A stretch of DNA of 64,000 bases, taken from Acidobacteriaceae bacterium dw_441 (lineage in GTDB: Bacteria; Acidobacteriota; Terriglobia; Terriglobales; Acidobacteriaceae). How positions within the stretch are numbered: position 1 is the stretch's first letter; each line of letters starts with the position of its first letter. The DNA is taken from the NCBI GenBank assembly GCA_018449715.1, contig JAAVVA010000003.1, forward strand, positions 186,001-250,000. Reading direction: 5' to 3'. A program made the translations under genes and the position numbers. Below the pieces are notes generated by a model. That model made no database searches. It was not told the origin of the DNA and saw nothing but the letters and a program-made list of their open reading frames with translations. Below, piece by piece: positions 26,040 to 33,813 of the stretch.

Positions 26040-27013
26040 CACGGCAACGGCGTGAAATCCAGCAGGACTTTACCGCCTTGTAGCGCGTGGTTGAGAGCGG
26101 CGGTGAGTTCCGACGGCGGGTATGTTGCTGCCACTGGCGCATGAAGCTGGCCTCCGGCGATGAGCGCGGCAGCCCGCGCGATCCATTCTGGCAACTTGGA
26201 TAGATACTCCGGGTAGTACATGTAGAACGGATGGACGCTGACGTGCTTCGCTACCATCGTGAGAGGATTGACCGCAATTGGCTCTCGCGTTGGGGCTGCA
26301 TAGCAGAGGATCTTTCCCTGCCACGTCAGAATCTCTGAAAGTGTTGCAGTCGCAGCTCCGCTCACCCCATCAAGTCCAAGCAAAACTGGAACATCACCGA
26401 TCTCCTGTTTGATCTCGTCAACGACGGACGAGGATGCCACGACCACTAGATTGGCTCCCAGCGACTTGAGTTCATTGACAAGCTCGCTTCGCCGCACGAT
26501 GTTGATTGTGTTGACCCCCATCGACTTGGCGATTGCAATCACCGCTCGTCCTACTCCAGAATTCGCCGAATTCTGAACGATCCAGTCGCCCGCCTTGAGC
26601 TCTACAAACTCTGTCAGAAGGAGGCCGGCGGTCGGCGGGTTAATGCTAAGCATCGACGCCTGCTGAGGTTCGACGCCTGTTGGAACGATGAAGACGTCCT
26701 CCGCCCGGGCTATAACCTTTTCCGCCCAGACGAATGTCCCGTGAGGAATCAGCACCTGGTCGCCGACATTGACGGAACGAACGTCCTTTCCGATTGCCAA
26801 CACTCTCCCGGCGCCTTCATTCCCGATGACAGAAGGGAGATTTGGCTTGGCTGCGTACATGCCCCGGGCGAGCAAAAGGTCGCTAACATTGATAGGAGAA
26901 AACTCGACTTTGATCAGGACTTCATCGTCACCAGGCGCACCGGGTTCAGGCAGGTCAACGTATCTGAGACTCTCCAGAGGATCGCCATAGGAAAAGAGTT
27001 GGATTGCCTTCAT
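26039..27013 (-). CDS. MDR oxidoreductase, 2-enoyl-thioester-reductase-like
   Basis: A 324-residue zinc-independent MDR: MKAIQLFSYGDPLESLRYVD, NVSDLLLARGMYAAKP, GNEGAGRVLAIG, then QNSANSGVGRAVIAIAKSMG in the cofactor domain. The SYGDP.E..LR start and the NSGVGR loop match the ETR/MECR group, which reduces enoyl thioesters with NADPH. No zinc ligands are visible. The stop overlaps the S10 peptidase start. It lies 32 bp after another ETR-like gene, so the three probably share a message. Confidence 0.85.
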   Translation of the reverse strand: MKAIQLFSYGDPLESLRYVDLPEPGAPGDDEVLIKVEFSPINVSDLLLARGMYAAKPNLPSVIGNEGAGRVLAIGKDVRSVNVGDQVLIPHGTFVWAEKVIARAEDVFIVPTGVEPQQASMLSINPPTAGLLLTEFVELKAGDWIVQNSANSGVGRAVIAIAKSMGVNTINIVRRSELVNELKSLGANLVVVASSSVVDEIKQEIGDVPVLLGLDGVSGAATATLSEILTWQGKILCYAAPTREPIAVNPLTMVAKHVSVHPFYMYYPEYLSKLPEWIARAAALIAGGQLHAPVAATYPPSELTAALNHALQGGKVLLDFTPLP

Positions 27014-27045
27014 AAATCCTCCAGGGGCCGCGTATGCGCTGGCCG

Positions 27046-28158
27046 CTAACTGCTCAAAATCACCGTTCCAACCTTGGGTTTCTCAACATGGCTGATCGCC
27101 TGTTGAAAATCGCTGAGGGAATAGTCCGCTGCTACCGGGAAGAGCTCCGGAAATTTCTGGGCGAGCCGTAGCGCCGCCTTTATATCCGAAGCGCGAAGTT
27201 CGGCTGTCGTCGACTGGATCCACCCGCCGATGGATACCCCTCGAAGCGAGAGACCGTTGGGAGCAAAGCCGGTGAGATCTGGCACGCCTTCCCCAAGCCA
27301 GCCAAAGTTCACAATCGCGCCTCCGTAATCCATCAGCGATGCGACCTCGTTCAGAAAAGATCCGCCAATGGAGTCAATGACTACTTGCAATGGGCGGTCT
27401 TCGAAGGCCACCTTCACTTGGGCCTTCCAGTCACGGTCCTCGGTGGCTATAACCGGCGAGCCGGGAAGGACCGCTTCGAGCGTCCTCGCTCGTTCACCGA
27501 ATCGGACAAGCCTGATCGGCTTCACTCCGAGGTCCATCGCCAGGCGGGAAATCAACATCCCGACAGCCGATCCCGCAGCCGTCTGAAGAATGTAGACAGG
27601 TAATTCGAAATCAGGTGGAAGTGAATTATGACCGGCGCGAAGCACGATGCGGGCTGTAATTGTGTTCACCAACATCTGTGCGGCGATCTCATCCGGCACA
27701 TCATCGGGAACAGGGACAAGGGCTTCCGACGGCACTACCGTCAGCGACGACCATGAGGCTGCCTTGGGATGAAAGAACGCCACCCGCTGACGGATCGCGA
27801 GCTTATTCTCACGGTTTGCATCTGAGCCAAACCGTTCAATTACTCCGACGCCTTCAAAGCCCGGCACGCGGCCCATTGGAAGTCCATAACGGCCCAAATC
27901 CGTGCCGGTATCCGTGGAAATGGGCGTTGAGGGACCGCCCTTCGCGAGCGCCCGAATGATATGAAGGTCACCGGGATGGATCGGGCGTTTCGAGACTCGA
28001 ACCACGACGTCACGCGAGCGCGGTTGCAGCGTTTCCGCTTTGAATTCGGATGCGACCAGCACTTCTCCTGGTTCGCCGTATCGATTGTGTGTAATCGCCG
28101 TGAACACCGTCGATGTCTCGAAGTCTGATGACGTTTCCTGCTCACTCAGAATGCTCAT
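27046..28158 (-). CDS. MDR oxidoreductase, 2-enoyl-thioester-reductase-like (second copy)
   Basis: A 370-residue relative of the next gene: AITHNRYGEPGEVLVASEF, RPIHPGDLHIIRA, GFEGVGVIERFG, LQTAAGSAVGMLISRLAMDL and VIDSIGGSFLNEVASLMDYG. The conserved Tyr in NRYGEPGEVL occupies the ETR catalytic-tyrosine position. CAGGAG before ATG 28158 decides the start; the frame extends to 28257 without a ribosome site. Sequence divergence from its neighbour argues against a recent tandem duplication. Substrate unknown. Confidence 0.85.
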   Translation of the reverse strand: MSILSEQETSSDFETSTVFTAITHNRYGEPGEVLVASEFKAETLQPRSRDVVVRVSKRPIHPGDLHIIRALAKGGPSTPISTDTGTDLGRYGLPMGRVPGFEGVGVIERFGSDANRENKLAIRQRVAFFHPKAASWSSLTVVPSEALVPVPDDVPDEIAAQMLVNTITARIVLRAGHNSLPPDFELPVYILQTAAGSAVGMLISRLAMDLGVKPIRLVRFGERARTLEAVLPGSPVIATEDRDWKAQVKVAFEDRPLQVVIDSIGGSFLNEVASLMDYGGAIVNFGWLGEGVPDLTGFAPNGLSLRGVSIGGWIQSTTAELRASDIKAALRLAQKFPELFPVAADYSLSDFQQAISHVEKPKVGTVILSS

Positions 28159-28443
28159 CGTGGCTCCTGTTTTTAAGATCGGACGGGATGGGGCTCGCCG
28201 CGCAAATGCAGCTTTCGAATATGAGTCCCACGACCGATTGAACAACGGGTTCCACATGCGGGACTCGCTGGCTCGGTACGGCTTGAGGAGGACTCACCAA
28301 TCGACGAAGCACCATCCAGATATCTTGCGCTCTAAATGTGATGTTGAATAGCACATTCAGATGCACTAAATTCTAACCTGCAGGGACGAGATCAGCTGCA
28401 TTTGTAGACCAAACGACTTCGGAATAACGTGCCTTGACCAAAG

Positions 28444-28746
28444 TTACTCGGTGCTTAGGGGCCACATCGATATCTCGGGCGGAACCGAGACCATCGACAG
28501 AAGTGTGTCCAGATCCCCACGTTGACGCCGCCAATCGAAGTAATCGTCCGCCGCCTTCGCGGACCGGAATACATCGATAAACAGAATCTTGTTTGATGGA
28601 CCGACTTGTCGAACGGCTCGCGCGGAGAGAACGCCTTCGAAAACCCGAGTGTCGGCCAGCAAGCCCGGGAGGATCTCGTTCCAGAACTTCTCCACAATTT
28701 CTGGCTTCACATCAACCAGCACTGTCACGGTCACTTCGTTTGCCAT
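28444..28746 (-). CDS. ABM-like dimeric alpha/beta-barrel protein
   Basis: A 100-residue protein: VTVTVLVDVKPEIVEKFWNE, VFEGVLSARAVRQVG, ILFIDVFRSAKAADDYFDW. It resembles small quinol-monooxygenase or ABM proteins, although similarity is modest. It is divergent from the TetR gene at 28912 with dyads between them, repeating the regulator/small-enzyme layout. A gap of about 285 bp separates it from the MDR genes downstream; nothing identifiable lies there. Confidence 0.72.
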   Translation of the reverse strand: MANEVTVTVLVDVKPEIVEKFWNEILPGLLADTRVFEGVLSARAVRQVGPSNKILFIDVFRSAKAADDYFDWRRQRGDLDTLLSMVSVPPEISMWPLSTE

Positions 28747-28828
28747 CTAATAACCACCTTCCGGGTGTCCCGCTCCGTTCACGTAAAACGGTCGCCGATA
28801 CAGCGTGTACCAGATCATCTGTATCCGG

Positions 28829-28858
28829 GCTATAATCATAGCGGACACTATCAATAGC
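28829..28858. promoter_or_regulatory. Dyads GCTAT-AATC-ATAGC and CTAT-CA-ATAG, probable TetR operator
   Basis: A 14-bp perfect inverted repeat (28829-28842) and a second small dyad (28849-28858) lie in the 165-bp interval between the ABM-like gene and the TetR at 28912. A TCTAATCATA stretch further right partly repeats the core. Function inferred. Confidence 0.5.
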
Positions 28859-28911
28859 TCTAATCATACTGACTTCTACGAATAGAGCAAGCGCCAAAAC
28901 GGAGGTGCGTG

Positions 28912-29505
28912 TTGAAAGTTAGCAAAGAAAAACTCGAGGGAAATCGGGCTGCTTTGGTCGAAGCGGGGATGTGGCTTCTGCAGGAGCGAGGCTTTGATGG
29001 CGCGGGTGTGGCTGAGATAAGTGCTCGTGCCGGACTGACTCAGGGGGCGTTCTATAGCCAGTTCAAGTCTAAGAGTGAGTTGGCCGCTGCGGCATGCCAG
29101 GTGTCGCACGTCAAAGGCCTGGCTTCGTGGCAGGCGCGGAAAGGTAAGACAGCTTCTGACGCGTCGGCCTTCATCGATCAGTATTTCGCGCCCGACCATA
29201 TCGAAAACGTGGGGGGCGGCTGCCCTATGGCTGCCTACTCTTCCGAGGTGAGACGGCAGGACGAGTCTATAAAGGAAGAGTTTCTAGTTGGTTTTCAAAG
29301 GATGGTCGGTTTGATGGAGGAAGCCCTTTCCGCTGACATGCCCAGGAAAGCAGCTCGGCGCAGAGCCCTTGCCTGCGTCTCAGCCATGTCCGGGAGCCTC
29401 TCGATGGCGAGAGCAGTAGCAGGCCAAAATCCGGAGCTGGCGAAGGACATTATTGAGGCAGCGAAGGCCGAATTAAAGCGTTTCGCTGCAAACCCAAAAG
29501 CATAA
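28912..29505 (+). CDS. TetR/AcrR family transcriptional regulator
   Basis: A 197-residue TetR protein: VAEISARAGLTQGAFYSQFKSK is the HTH (about residues 35-56), followed by GGGCPMAAYSSEVRRQDESI. The latter matches the motif in the TetR at 3372, so the two are paralogues of one subgroup. TTG 28912 lies 6 bp after GGAGG; GTG 28909 is too close. It is divergent from the ABM-like gene, its probable target. Confidence 0.88.
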   Translation: MKVSKEKLEGNRAALVEAGMWLLQERGFDGAGVAEISARAGLTQGAFYSQFKSKSELAAAACQVSHVKGLASWQARKGKTASDASAFIDQYFAPDHIENVGGGCPMAAYSSEVRRQDESIKEEFLVGFQRMVGLMEEALSADMPRKAARRRALACVSAMSGSLSMARAVAGQNPELAKDIIEAAKAELKRFAANPKA

Positions 29506-29528
29506 GTTGGAGGATCAGCAGCTCACGG

Positions 29529-30005
29529 CTATTTCCGAAGCGCTGTGGCTTTGACCGACGCTCTTGGAATCCTTTTACTTTTTGCCCTTGTTCGTATATT
29601 GCTGATGATCGAAGATAGAGAAACTTTGGCTAACGTCTTCTCTACACTGGCTTGTGTCTCCGCCTGGATGTCCGATAGAAAAGGCTTGATGTTCGAGCTG
29701 ACGGGACATGCCTCTTCCACTGGGTAATTGTGAACGGCGAATGCTGCTGGGGCTTCGCTGGCGAGATAGATGTCCTTTAGGGAGATCCGCTCGGGAGGCA
29801 AAGCCAGAGCACAGAAGCCGCCTTTTCCCCGGCTAGTGGTAATCAGTCCCGCTTTGGCGAGTTTTGAGACGGTCTTCCGCACAAAAGTTGGCTCCGCATT
29901 CACGCTCTCGGAAAGAGCCGCAGATGTCATTGCTTCCCCATAGTGAAACCCCAGTGAAGCCATGATGTGTGTTGCCACCGCGAATTGAAAGCTAGTGGTC
30001 GCCAT
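29529..30005 (-). CDS. Rrf2 family transcriptional regulator
   Basis: A 158-residue winged-helix protein: FQFAVATHIMASLGFHYGEA, SAALSESVNAEPTFVRKTVS, KLAKAGLITTSRGKGGFCAL, the Rrf2 scaffold including the RGKGG turn. Only one cysteine (EEACPVSS) lies where IscR/NsrR carry their cluster ligands, so an Fe-S cluster is unlikely and it is nearer the YwgB/HypR-type Rrf2 proteins. AGGA precedes ATG 30005. It is divergent from the SnoaL-like gene at 30204, a plausible target. Confidence 0.87.
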   Translation of the reverse strand: MATTSFQFAVATHIMASLGFHYGEAMTSAALSESVNAEPTFVRKTVSKLAKAGLITTSRGKGGFCALALPPERISLKDIYLASEAPAAFAVHNYPVEEACPVSSNIKPFLSDIQAETQASVEKTLAKVSLSSIISNIRTRAKSKRIPRASVKATALRK

Positions 30006-30203
30006 AATGCGATCCTATTAAGCCCGTCTGCCCAAGGTCAATGTCCGGGGTTGGGCGCATTTGAATTTTCGGGTTGGATGAGTGCCCTTTTCGCTTATGA
30101 AACGAGAGACCGCTGGCTGGATAACTCACGAGAGGCCGACTCGTCGGTAGCAAACTGAGGGTTGCCCGGACCAGGCTATGGAAATCTGTTGATCGGTGAG
30201 AAC

Positions 30204-30593
30204 ATGGGGAGCATGGATGACATTGCTCGCAGCCCCGAACACGCTATTGAGATTCTCGACCGTGCCTTTAATGGAGGCGATCTAGAGACAATCATGAACT
30301 TCTACGATGAGGCCGCCGTTGTCGTGCCTCAACCTGGGGTCGAGGCTAGGGGAAAAGCGGCTATCCGCGACATGTACGCGAAGATGCTCCAGCCGGGAAT
30401 GGTGGCTCGCCAGCTGAAAATTCGTGTGCTCGAAGCGGATGGGATCGCGCTATTCATCTCTCATTGGGGCCTAAGTGTGCCGGGTCAAGACGAAAAAACC
30501 TTCATCTCAACTACAGTTCTACGTCAACAGAATGATGGCGGATGGAAGGCCATGATCGACAACGCACAGGGACCAGCGATCCTCGATCACTGA
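30204..30593 (+). CDS. SnoaL-like / DUF4440 (NTF2-fold) protein
   Basis: A 129-residue cytosolic NTF2-fold protein: AIEILDRAFNGGDLETIMNF, YDEAAVVVPQPGVEARGKAA, and FISTTVLRQQNDGGWKAMID. This family includes isomerases and cyclases but many members lack known activity. The frame opens at 30162; ATG 30204 follows GGTGAG and fits the fold best. It is divergent from the Rrf2 gene. Confidence 0.78.
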   Translation: MGSMDDIARSPEHAIEILDRAFNGGDLETIMNFYDEAAVVVPQPGVEARGKAAIRDMYAKMLQPGMVARQLKIRVLEADGIALFISHWGLSVPGQDEKTFISTTVLRQQNDGGWKAMIDNAQGPAILDH

Positions 30594-30949
30594 ACATAGG
30601 TCCCGACAAACGCGATTCCTGTCACTGATCCATCTGGGTTGATACCAAATCGGCAAACCACTCGGTGAGGGGCTGATCATTTCCGATAAGCCGACCTGGC
30701 GGTACTTATCAGGTCTCGATGAGTACGTTGGCGATTTTGCACCATCTGACAAGCTGATGGGGAGCAGACACAACTTCTCGAAGTTTCCGAAAGCCCCGTT
30801 TTCCATGCACATGAAACAGAATCGCCTCAGCCATTGGCCCAGGTTAATGTCACACTCACACTCAATGGAATTGAGTGTGAGTGTCGACATCGGCCGGAAG
30901 CCTGCCTCATTCATGGAACCAATTCCGGCTCTCTTACGTTAGAGAGTGC
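30594..30949. other. Non-coding stretch with a perfect 15-bp-stem hairpin
   Basis: About 355 bp without a recognised gene. Its main feature is a 33-nt inverted repeat at 30852-30884: arms ACACTCACACTCAAT and ATTGAGTGTGAGTGT around GGA. No T-run follows, so it is not a standard terminator. It lies 65 bp upstream of the VWA gene start and could be an operator or an mRNA hairpin. Confidence 0.6.
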
Positions 30950-31891
30950 ATGTTCCCATGGATACGATGCCTGTTAGCAGCGACCCTCTTCCTGCCACTC
31001 TGCGTTCTTGCTCAGGACTACCCTCCCTTGAAAGTGGAGACCCATCTGATCGACACCACGGTGAGCGTCCACAACACCGCGGGCGGTCTCGTCAACGACC
31101 TTACCCGGGACGACATCTCCATCGTCGAGGACGGCATCCCCCAGACCATCCGCTTCTTCTCCCACGCCGATCAGCTCAACCTCAGCATAGGCCTTGTCAT
31201 TGATGCCAGCGGGAGCCAGGAAAAGTTCATCAAGGATCACGAGCGCGATATCGCCGACTTCCTCCATCAGACGCTACTCCCCGGCGACCGCGCCTTCGCG
31301 CTTTGCTTTGGAAACCATCTCCGCCTGGTCAGTGATTGGACCGACGATCAGACTGCCATCATCGATGGTCTGCGCAGTTACGACAAGGGCCATCGCGACG
31401 GCCCCGAGCTCGGTCCAAAAGAAAACCGCGAACTCGGCACCGCGCTCGACGATGCCGTCTTTTACTCCACCGCCGAGAGGATGGCCGATGTCCACCATCG
31501 CCGAAAGGTTCTGGTGGTCTTCTCGGATGGCGAAGAAAATTCCAGCGAACACGACCTCATTGACGCCATCGAAGTGGCCCAGAGTAACGACGTCCTTGTC
31601 TATGCGATCCGCTACACAGAACTGGATCACGGCAGGATGAACGCACGCGACCGCTACGGTATGCGCGAACTGGAGCACCTGACCGCACAAACGGGAGGCA
31701 AGTCCTACGACACCCACACCATGAAGGTTAGCCAGGCCTTCGCGGAGATCGCCGGGGAACTACGCTCCCTCTATGGTGTTGCTTATCAATCCACCAACAA
31801 GGTTCGCGATGGTTCCTTCCGCAAGATCGTCATTCAACCGAATCGCCCCGGCCTGGTCCTGAGAGCTCGCGCCGGCTACTACGCGAAGTAG
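30950..31891 (+). CDS. Secreted von Willebrand factor A protein (acidobacterial VWFA-related type)
   Basis: A 313-residue protein. A signal peptide (MFPWIRCLLAATLFLPLCVL, cut near AQ) precedes a short beta domain (LIDTTVSVHNTAGGLVNDLT, DDISIVEDGIPQTI). The VWA domain follows, with MIDAS start LVIDASGSQEKF, later VVFSDGEENSS, and YAIRYTELDHGRMN. The N-terminal module plus VWA is the arrangement abundant in Acidobacteriota exported proteins, presumed to bind ligands or matrix through a metal ion. ATG 30950 was chosen for the signal peptide. Third positions are richer in C/G than in neighbouring genes and more like the backbone right of 52.7 kb. Confidence 0.88.
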   Translation: MFPWIRCLLAATLFLPLCVLAQDYPPLKVETHLIDTTVSVHNTAGGLVNDLTRDDISIVEDGIPQTIRFFSHADQLNLSIGLVIDASGSQEKFIKDHERDIADFLHQTLLPGDRAFALCFGNHLRLVSDWTDDQTAIIDGLRSYDKGHRDGPELGPKENRELGTALDDAVFYSTAERMADVHHRRKVLVVFSDGEENSSEHDLIDAIEVAQSNDVLVYAIRYTELDHGRMNARDRYGMRELEHLTAQTGGKSYDTHTMKVSQAFAEIAGELRSLYGVAYQSTNKVRDGSFRKIVIQPNRPGLVLRARAGYYAK

Positions 31892-32098
31892 CATCTTTCT
31901 GCGCATTGCCGTGGGAGTAACGCTCCCTGGCCGACTAAGCTCCCCGAAAAGTGACGTTTTCGGCAATTACACTCTCGACTGGCGCATCCAGGGCATGTGC
32001 CCATTGACTCGTGTCAGGGCCGCTTTGTGGTTGCTACCGGCAAACGCTTTTGTGTTGACCGATTTGTAAATTCGATGTCGATGAGTGCTAAGGCCTGA

Positions 32099-32111
32099 TA
32101 TGGAGTGACCG
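32099..32111 (+). repeat. IS subterminal inverted repeat, left copy
   Basis: TATGGAGTGACCG, the exact reverse complement of 33647-33659. It marks the transposase-distal end of the IS1111-like element. Confidence 0.85.
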
Positions 32112-32436
32112 TGTCAACTCCGCACAACTGCGGGTTGTTCTTGTTGTTGTCGTTGCTTTTGTCCTTTCCCGAAGACAGAGCGAGCAGCAGTCGGAGCAGT
32201 TTTGAGCGACGATTGATCAGTCTGATATTCGCGGGTCGAAACCGCATAATCATGATCCGTCGGGAGCTGCCTCTGACTGTTATCGCGAGTCCGGTTGAGC
32301 CTGTCGCATAGGCCAAGCGAGGGTTCTCCTTCGTGCTTGCCCTGGCTGCTGCTGGCTTTGTGTTCGAGATGGATGTCAGCGTTCATCGGTACTGTTCTTG
32401 TCTTTTCCTTTTTAGGGAGTCTTGCTCTCGTCGTTG
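32112..32436 (-). ncRNA. Candidate seekRNA/bridge-RNA region of the IS1111-like element
   Basis: This non-coding segment lies between the transposase stop and the distal subterminal repeat. In IS1111-type elements the RNA that guides target choice is encoded downstream of the transposase, and in IS110-type elements upstream; here only the downstream side has room. I did not resolve its secondary structure or guide loops by eye. An open minus-strand frame crosses it but has no recognisable product. Call based on position only. Confidence 0.4.
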
Positions 32437-33564
32437 TCAGGCTGCGACTCGCTGCCTGGAGACAGTCTCTGCTCGGGTTCCAATAGCCCAGATAAAGCCG
32501 AGCAGCTCTCGAGCTATAGCTGTGACGATCTTCCTCTGGTCCTTGCCGGCCGCACCCAGCTTCAAATATCGCTTGTGCAGCCTGTGTTGCGCCTTCCATG
32601 CAATCTCCTTGGTCTCTTCCGAGATGCACTCCTGTCGTCTTCGCAGACCGTACCAGATACCTGGAGGACGACGATAGCTCCATGCGGCTTCGACAACGAT
32701 GCGTCGCAGGTGCGCGTTGCCAGTCTTGGTGATGGCACCGCGTCTCGTTCGTCTACCACTGGAATCCTCGCTTGGTACAACGCCGCAGTAACCCATCAGT
32801 TGTCGAGCACTCTCGAAGCGAGATACCTGACCCAACTCACTTGCAATGGTCACGGCCGAGATGTCTGCGATACCACGCAGTGCCTGCAGATCGTTGATGA
32901 CCTGTTGCAGCGCTGGGGATGCCAGCTTCACCGCCTCCAGGATGGCCTCCTCCAGCCGTGCCACCCGTCCCCGCATGTGCTCGACTTCGTGCAAATAATC
33001 CTGGCGCGTGGACTCTTGCGCGATCTGGGTGAAACGCAGTTGTGCGACCCAGATCAAAAAAGGTCGTGTCCAAGGCCTGACTCCGGTCGGTGGCCGCTGA
33101 CCGGAGCGCAGAAGGAACTTGCTCAAGCGATGCCGCGCTCGGGTCTGATCCTGCTTGGCTGCTTCGCGGGCTCGCACCAGATCGCGCAACGCTTCGGAAC
33201 CTTCATCCGGAACCCACACCGCCGTAAGATCTCCGGACCGATAGCAACGTGCCAGCTTCTCTGCATCCCGTCGATCCGTCTTGACTCGATCGCCAGCCTT
33301 CACCGGTACCAGCGTGGGCGCCACAACTTCGCACTCGACGCCCAGACCCGCCAGCTGCCAGTACACGACATAGCCCGTTGGCCCGGCTTCGTAACATGCT
33401 CTCAGCTTGTCTGCTGGACCAAGCTTCTTGATCAACTTACGGATAGACTCAGTGCGGTTCGGAATCGTTCCAAGACTCCGCACTTCACCATCCGGTTCCG
33501 CGACTGCCACCGCGATCGTCTCAGCATGGACATCCAAACCTAAAAACCGTACCTTCTCCTTCAT
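32437..33564 (-). CDS. IS110-family transposase (DEDD type)
   Basis: A 375-residue transposase. The N-terminal RuvC-like DEDD domain shows FLGLDVHAETIAVAVAE, ACYEAGPTGYVVYWQL and KTDRRDAEKLARCYRSGDLT. The C-terminal domain (Transposase_20) shows ADISAVTIASELGQVSRFES, GYCGVVPSEDSSG with the conserved serine, and RGAITKTGNAHLRRIVVEAA. Both domains look intact, so the protein may be active. ATG 33564 gives the canonical MKEKVRFLGLD start; the frame extends to 33828 through the neighbouring repeat and is not coding there. It acts with a guide RNA to move the element through a circular intermediate. Confidence 0.95.
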   Translation of the reverse strand: MKEKVRFLGLDVHAETIAVAVAEPDGEVRSLGTIPNRTESIRKLIKKLGPADKLRACYEAGPTGYVVYWQLAGLGVECEVVAPTLVPVKAGDRVKTDRRDAEKLARCYRSGDLTAVWVPDEGSEALRDLVRAREAAKQDQTRARHRLSKFLLRSGQRPPTGVRPWTRPFLIWVAQLRFTQIAQESTRQDYLHEVEHMRGRVARLEEAILEAVKLASPALQQVINDLQALRGIADISAVTIASELGQVSRFESARQLMGYCGVVPSEDSSGRRTRRGAITKTGNAHLRRIVVEAAWSYRRPPGIWYGLRRRQECISEETKEIAWKAQHRLHKRYLKLGAAGKDQRKIVTAIARELLGFIWAIGTRAETVSRQRVAA

Positions 33565-33646
33565 GACCGGCTCCCTTCCGCTTGTGGCTCTGAACTGTGC
33601 GCCCTTCGGACGCTCACAGCCTAACCCACGGTCGGCGCATCGGCGC

Positions 33647-33659
33647 CGGTCACTCCATA
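33647..33659 (-). repeat. IS subterminal inverted repeat, right copy
   Basis: Reads TATGGAGTGACCG on the minus strand, identical to 32099-32111. It marks the transposase-proximal end of the IS1111-like element. Confidence 0.85.
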
Positions 33660-33666
33660 CTGACTG

Positions 33667-33813
33667 TGGCTGTTGAAAAACTCGTTTTCTGAGAAAACAG
33701 CCCCCAATTAGGTGATGGAAAATGTCTACCAAGCCCGAGAAAATCGCTTGTAGGGGATACTGGCGCCATGAATTTCTGCGGATTTTTCCGTAGATGACTT
33801 TTTCAACAGCCAC
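33667..33813. repeat. MITE-like element with 15-bp terminal inverted repeats
   Basis: GTGGCTGTTGAAAAA at 33667-33681 matches exactly, in reverse complement, TTTTTCAACAGCCAC at 33799-33813; after one mismatch TC also matches. The enclosed 147 bp has no gene. GGCTGTTGAAAAA-type ends are common at terminal repeats of DDE transposases, so this looks like a non-autonomous derivative or the remnant of such an IS. Another copy of the arm core (AACAGCC) lies close inside the left end. The IS1111-like element ends within a few bases of its outer tip. Confidence 0.65.

Larger units (their letters stand above)
32095..33665 (-). mobile_element. IS110-family element, IS1111-like group
   Basis: An insertion sequence of about 1.57 kb around the transposase at 32437-33564. 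A perfect 13-bp inverted repeat, TATGGAGTGACCG, occurs at 32099-32111 (plus) and 33647-33659 (minus). Short subterminal repeats of this kind are characteristic of the IS1111 group, whereas typical IS110-group elements lack them. The exact ends lie a few bases outside the repeats and cannot be set without an empty site. About 325 bp of non-coding DNA lies downstream of the transposase and only about 85 bp upstream, again as in IS1111. No target duplication was identified. Confidence 0.85.

Noticed and set aside
32114..32683. 189-codon minus-strand frame downstream of the transposase
   Set aside because: It overlaps the transposase 3' end in another frame and then runs through the presumed guide-RNA region; no recognisable protein features.
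32422..33543. 373-codon plus-strand frame
   Set aside because: Antisense to the IS110 transposase, whose DEDD motifs are intact.
33669..33703. Hairpin GGCTGTT...AACAGCC at the left end of the MITE-like repeat as a transcription terminator
   Set aside because: The left arm also pairs perfectly over 15 bp with the far end at 33799-33813, which fits a mobile-element terminal repeat better. No gene ends just before it and no T-run follows.
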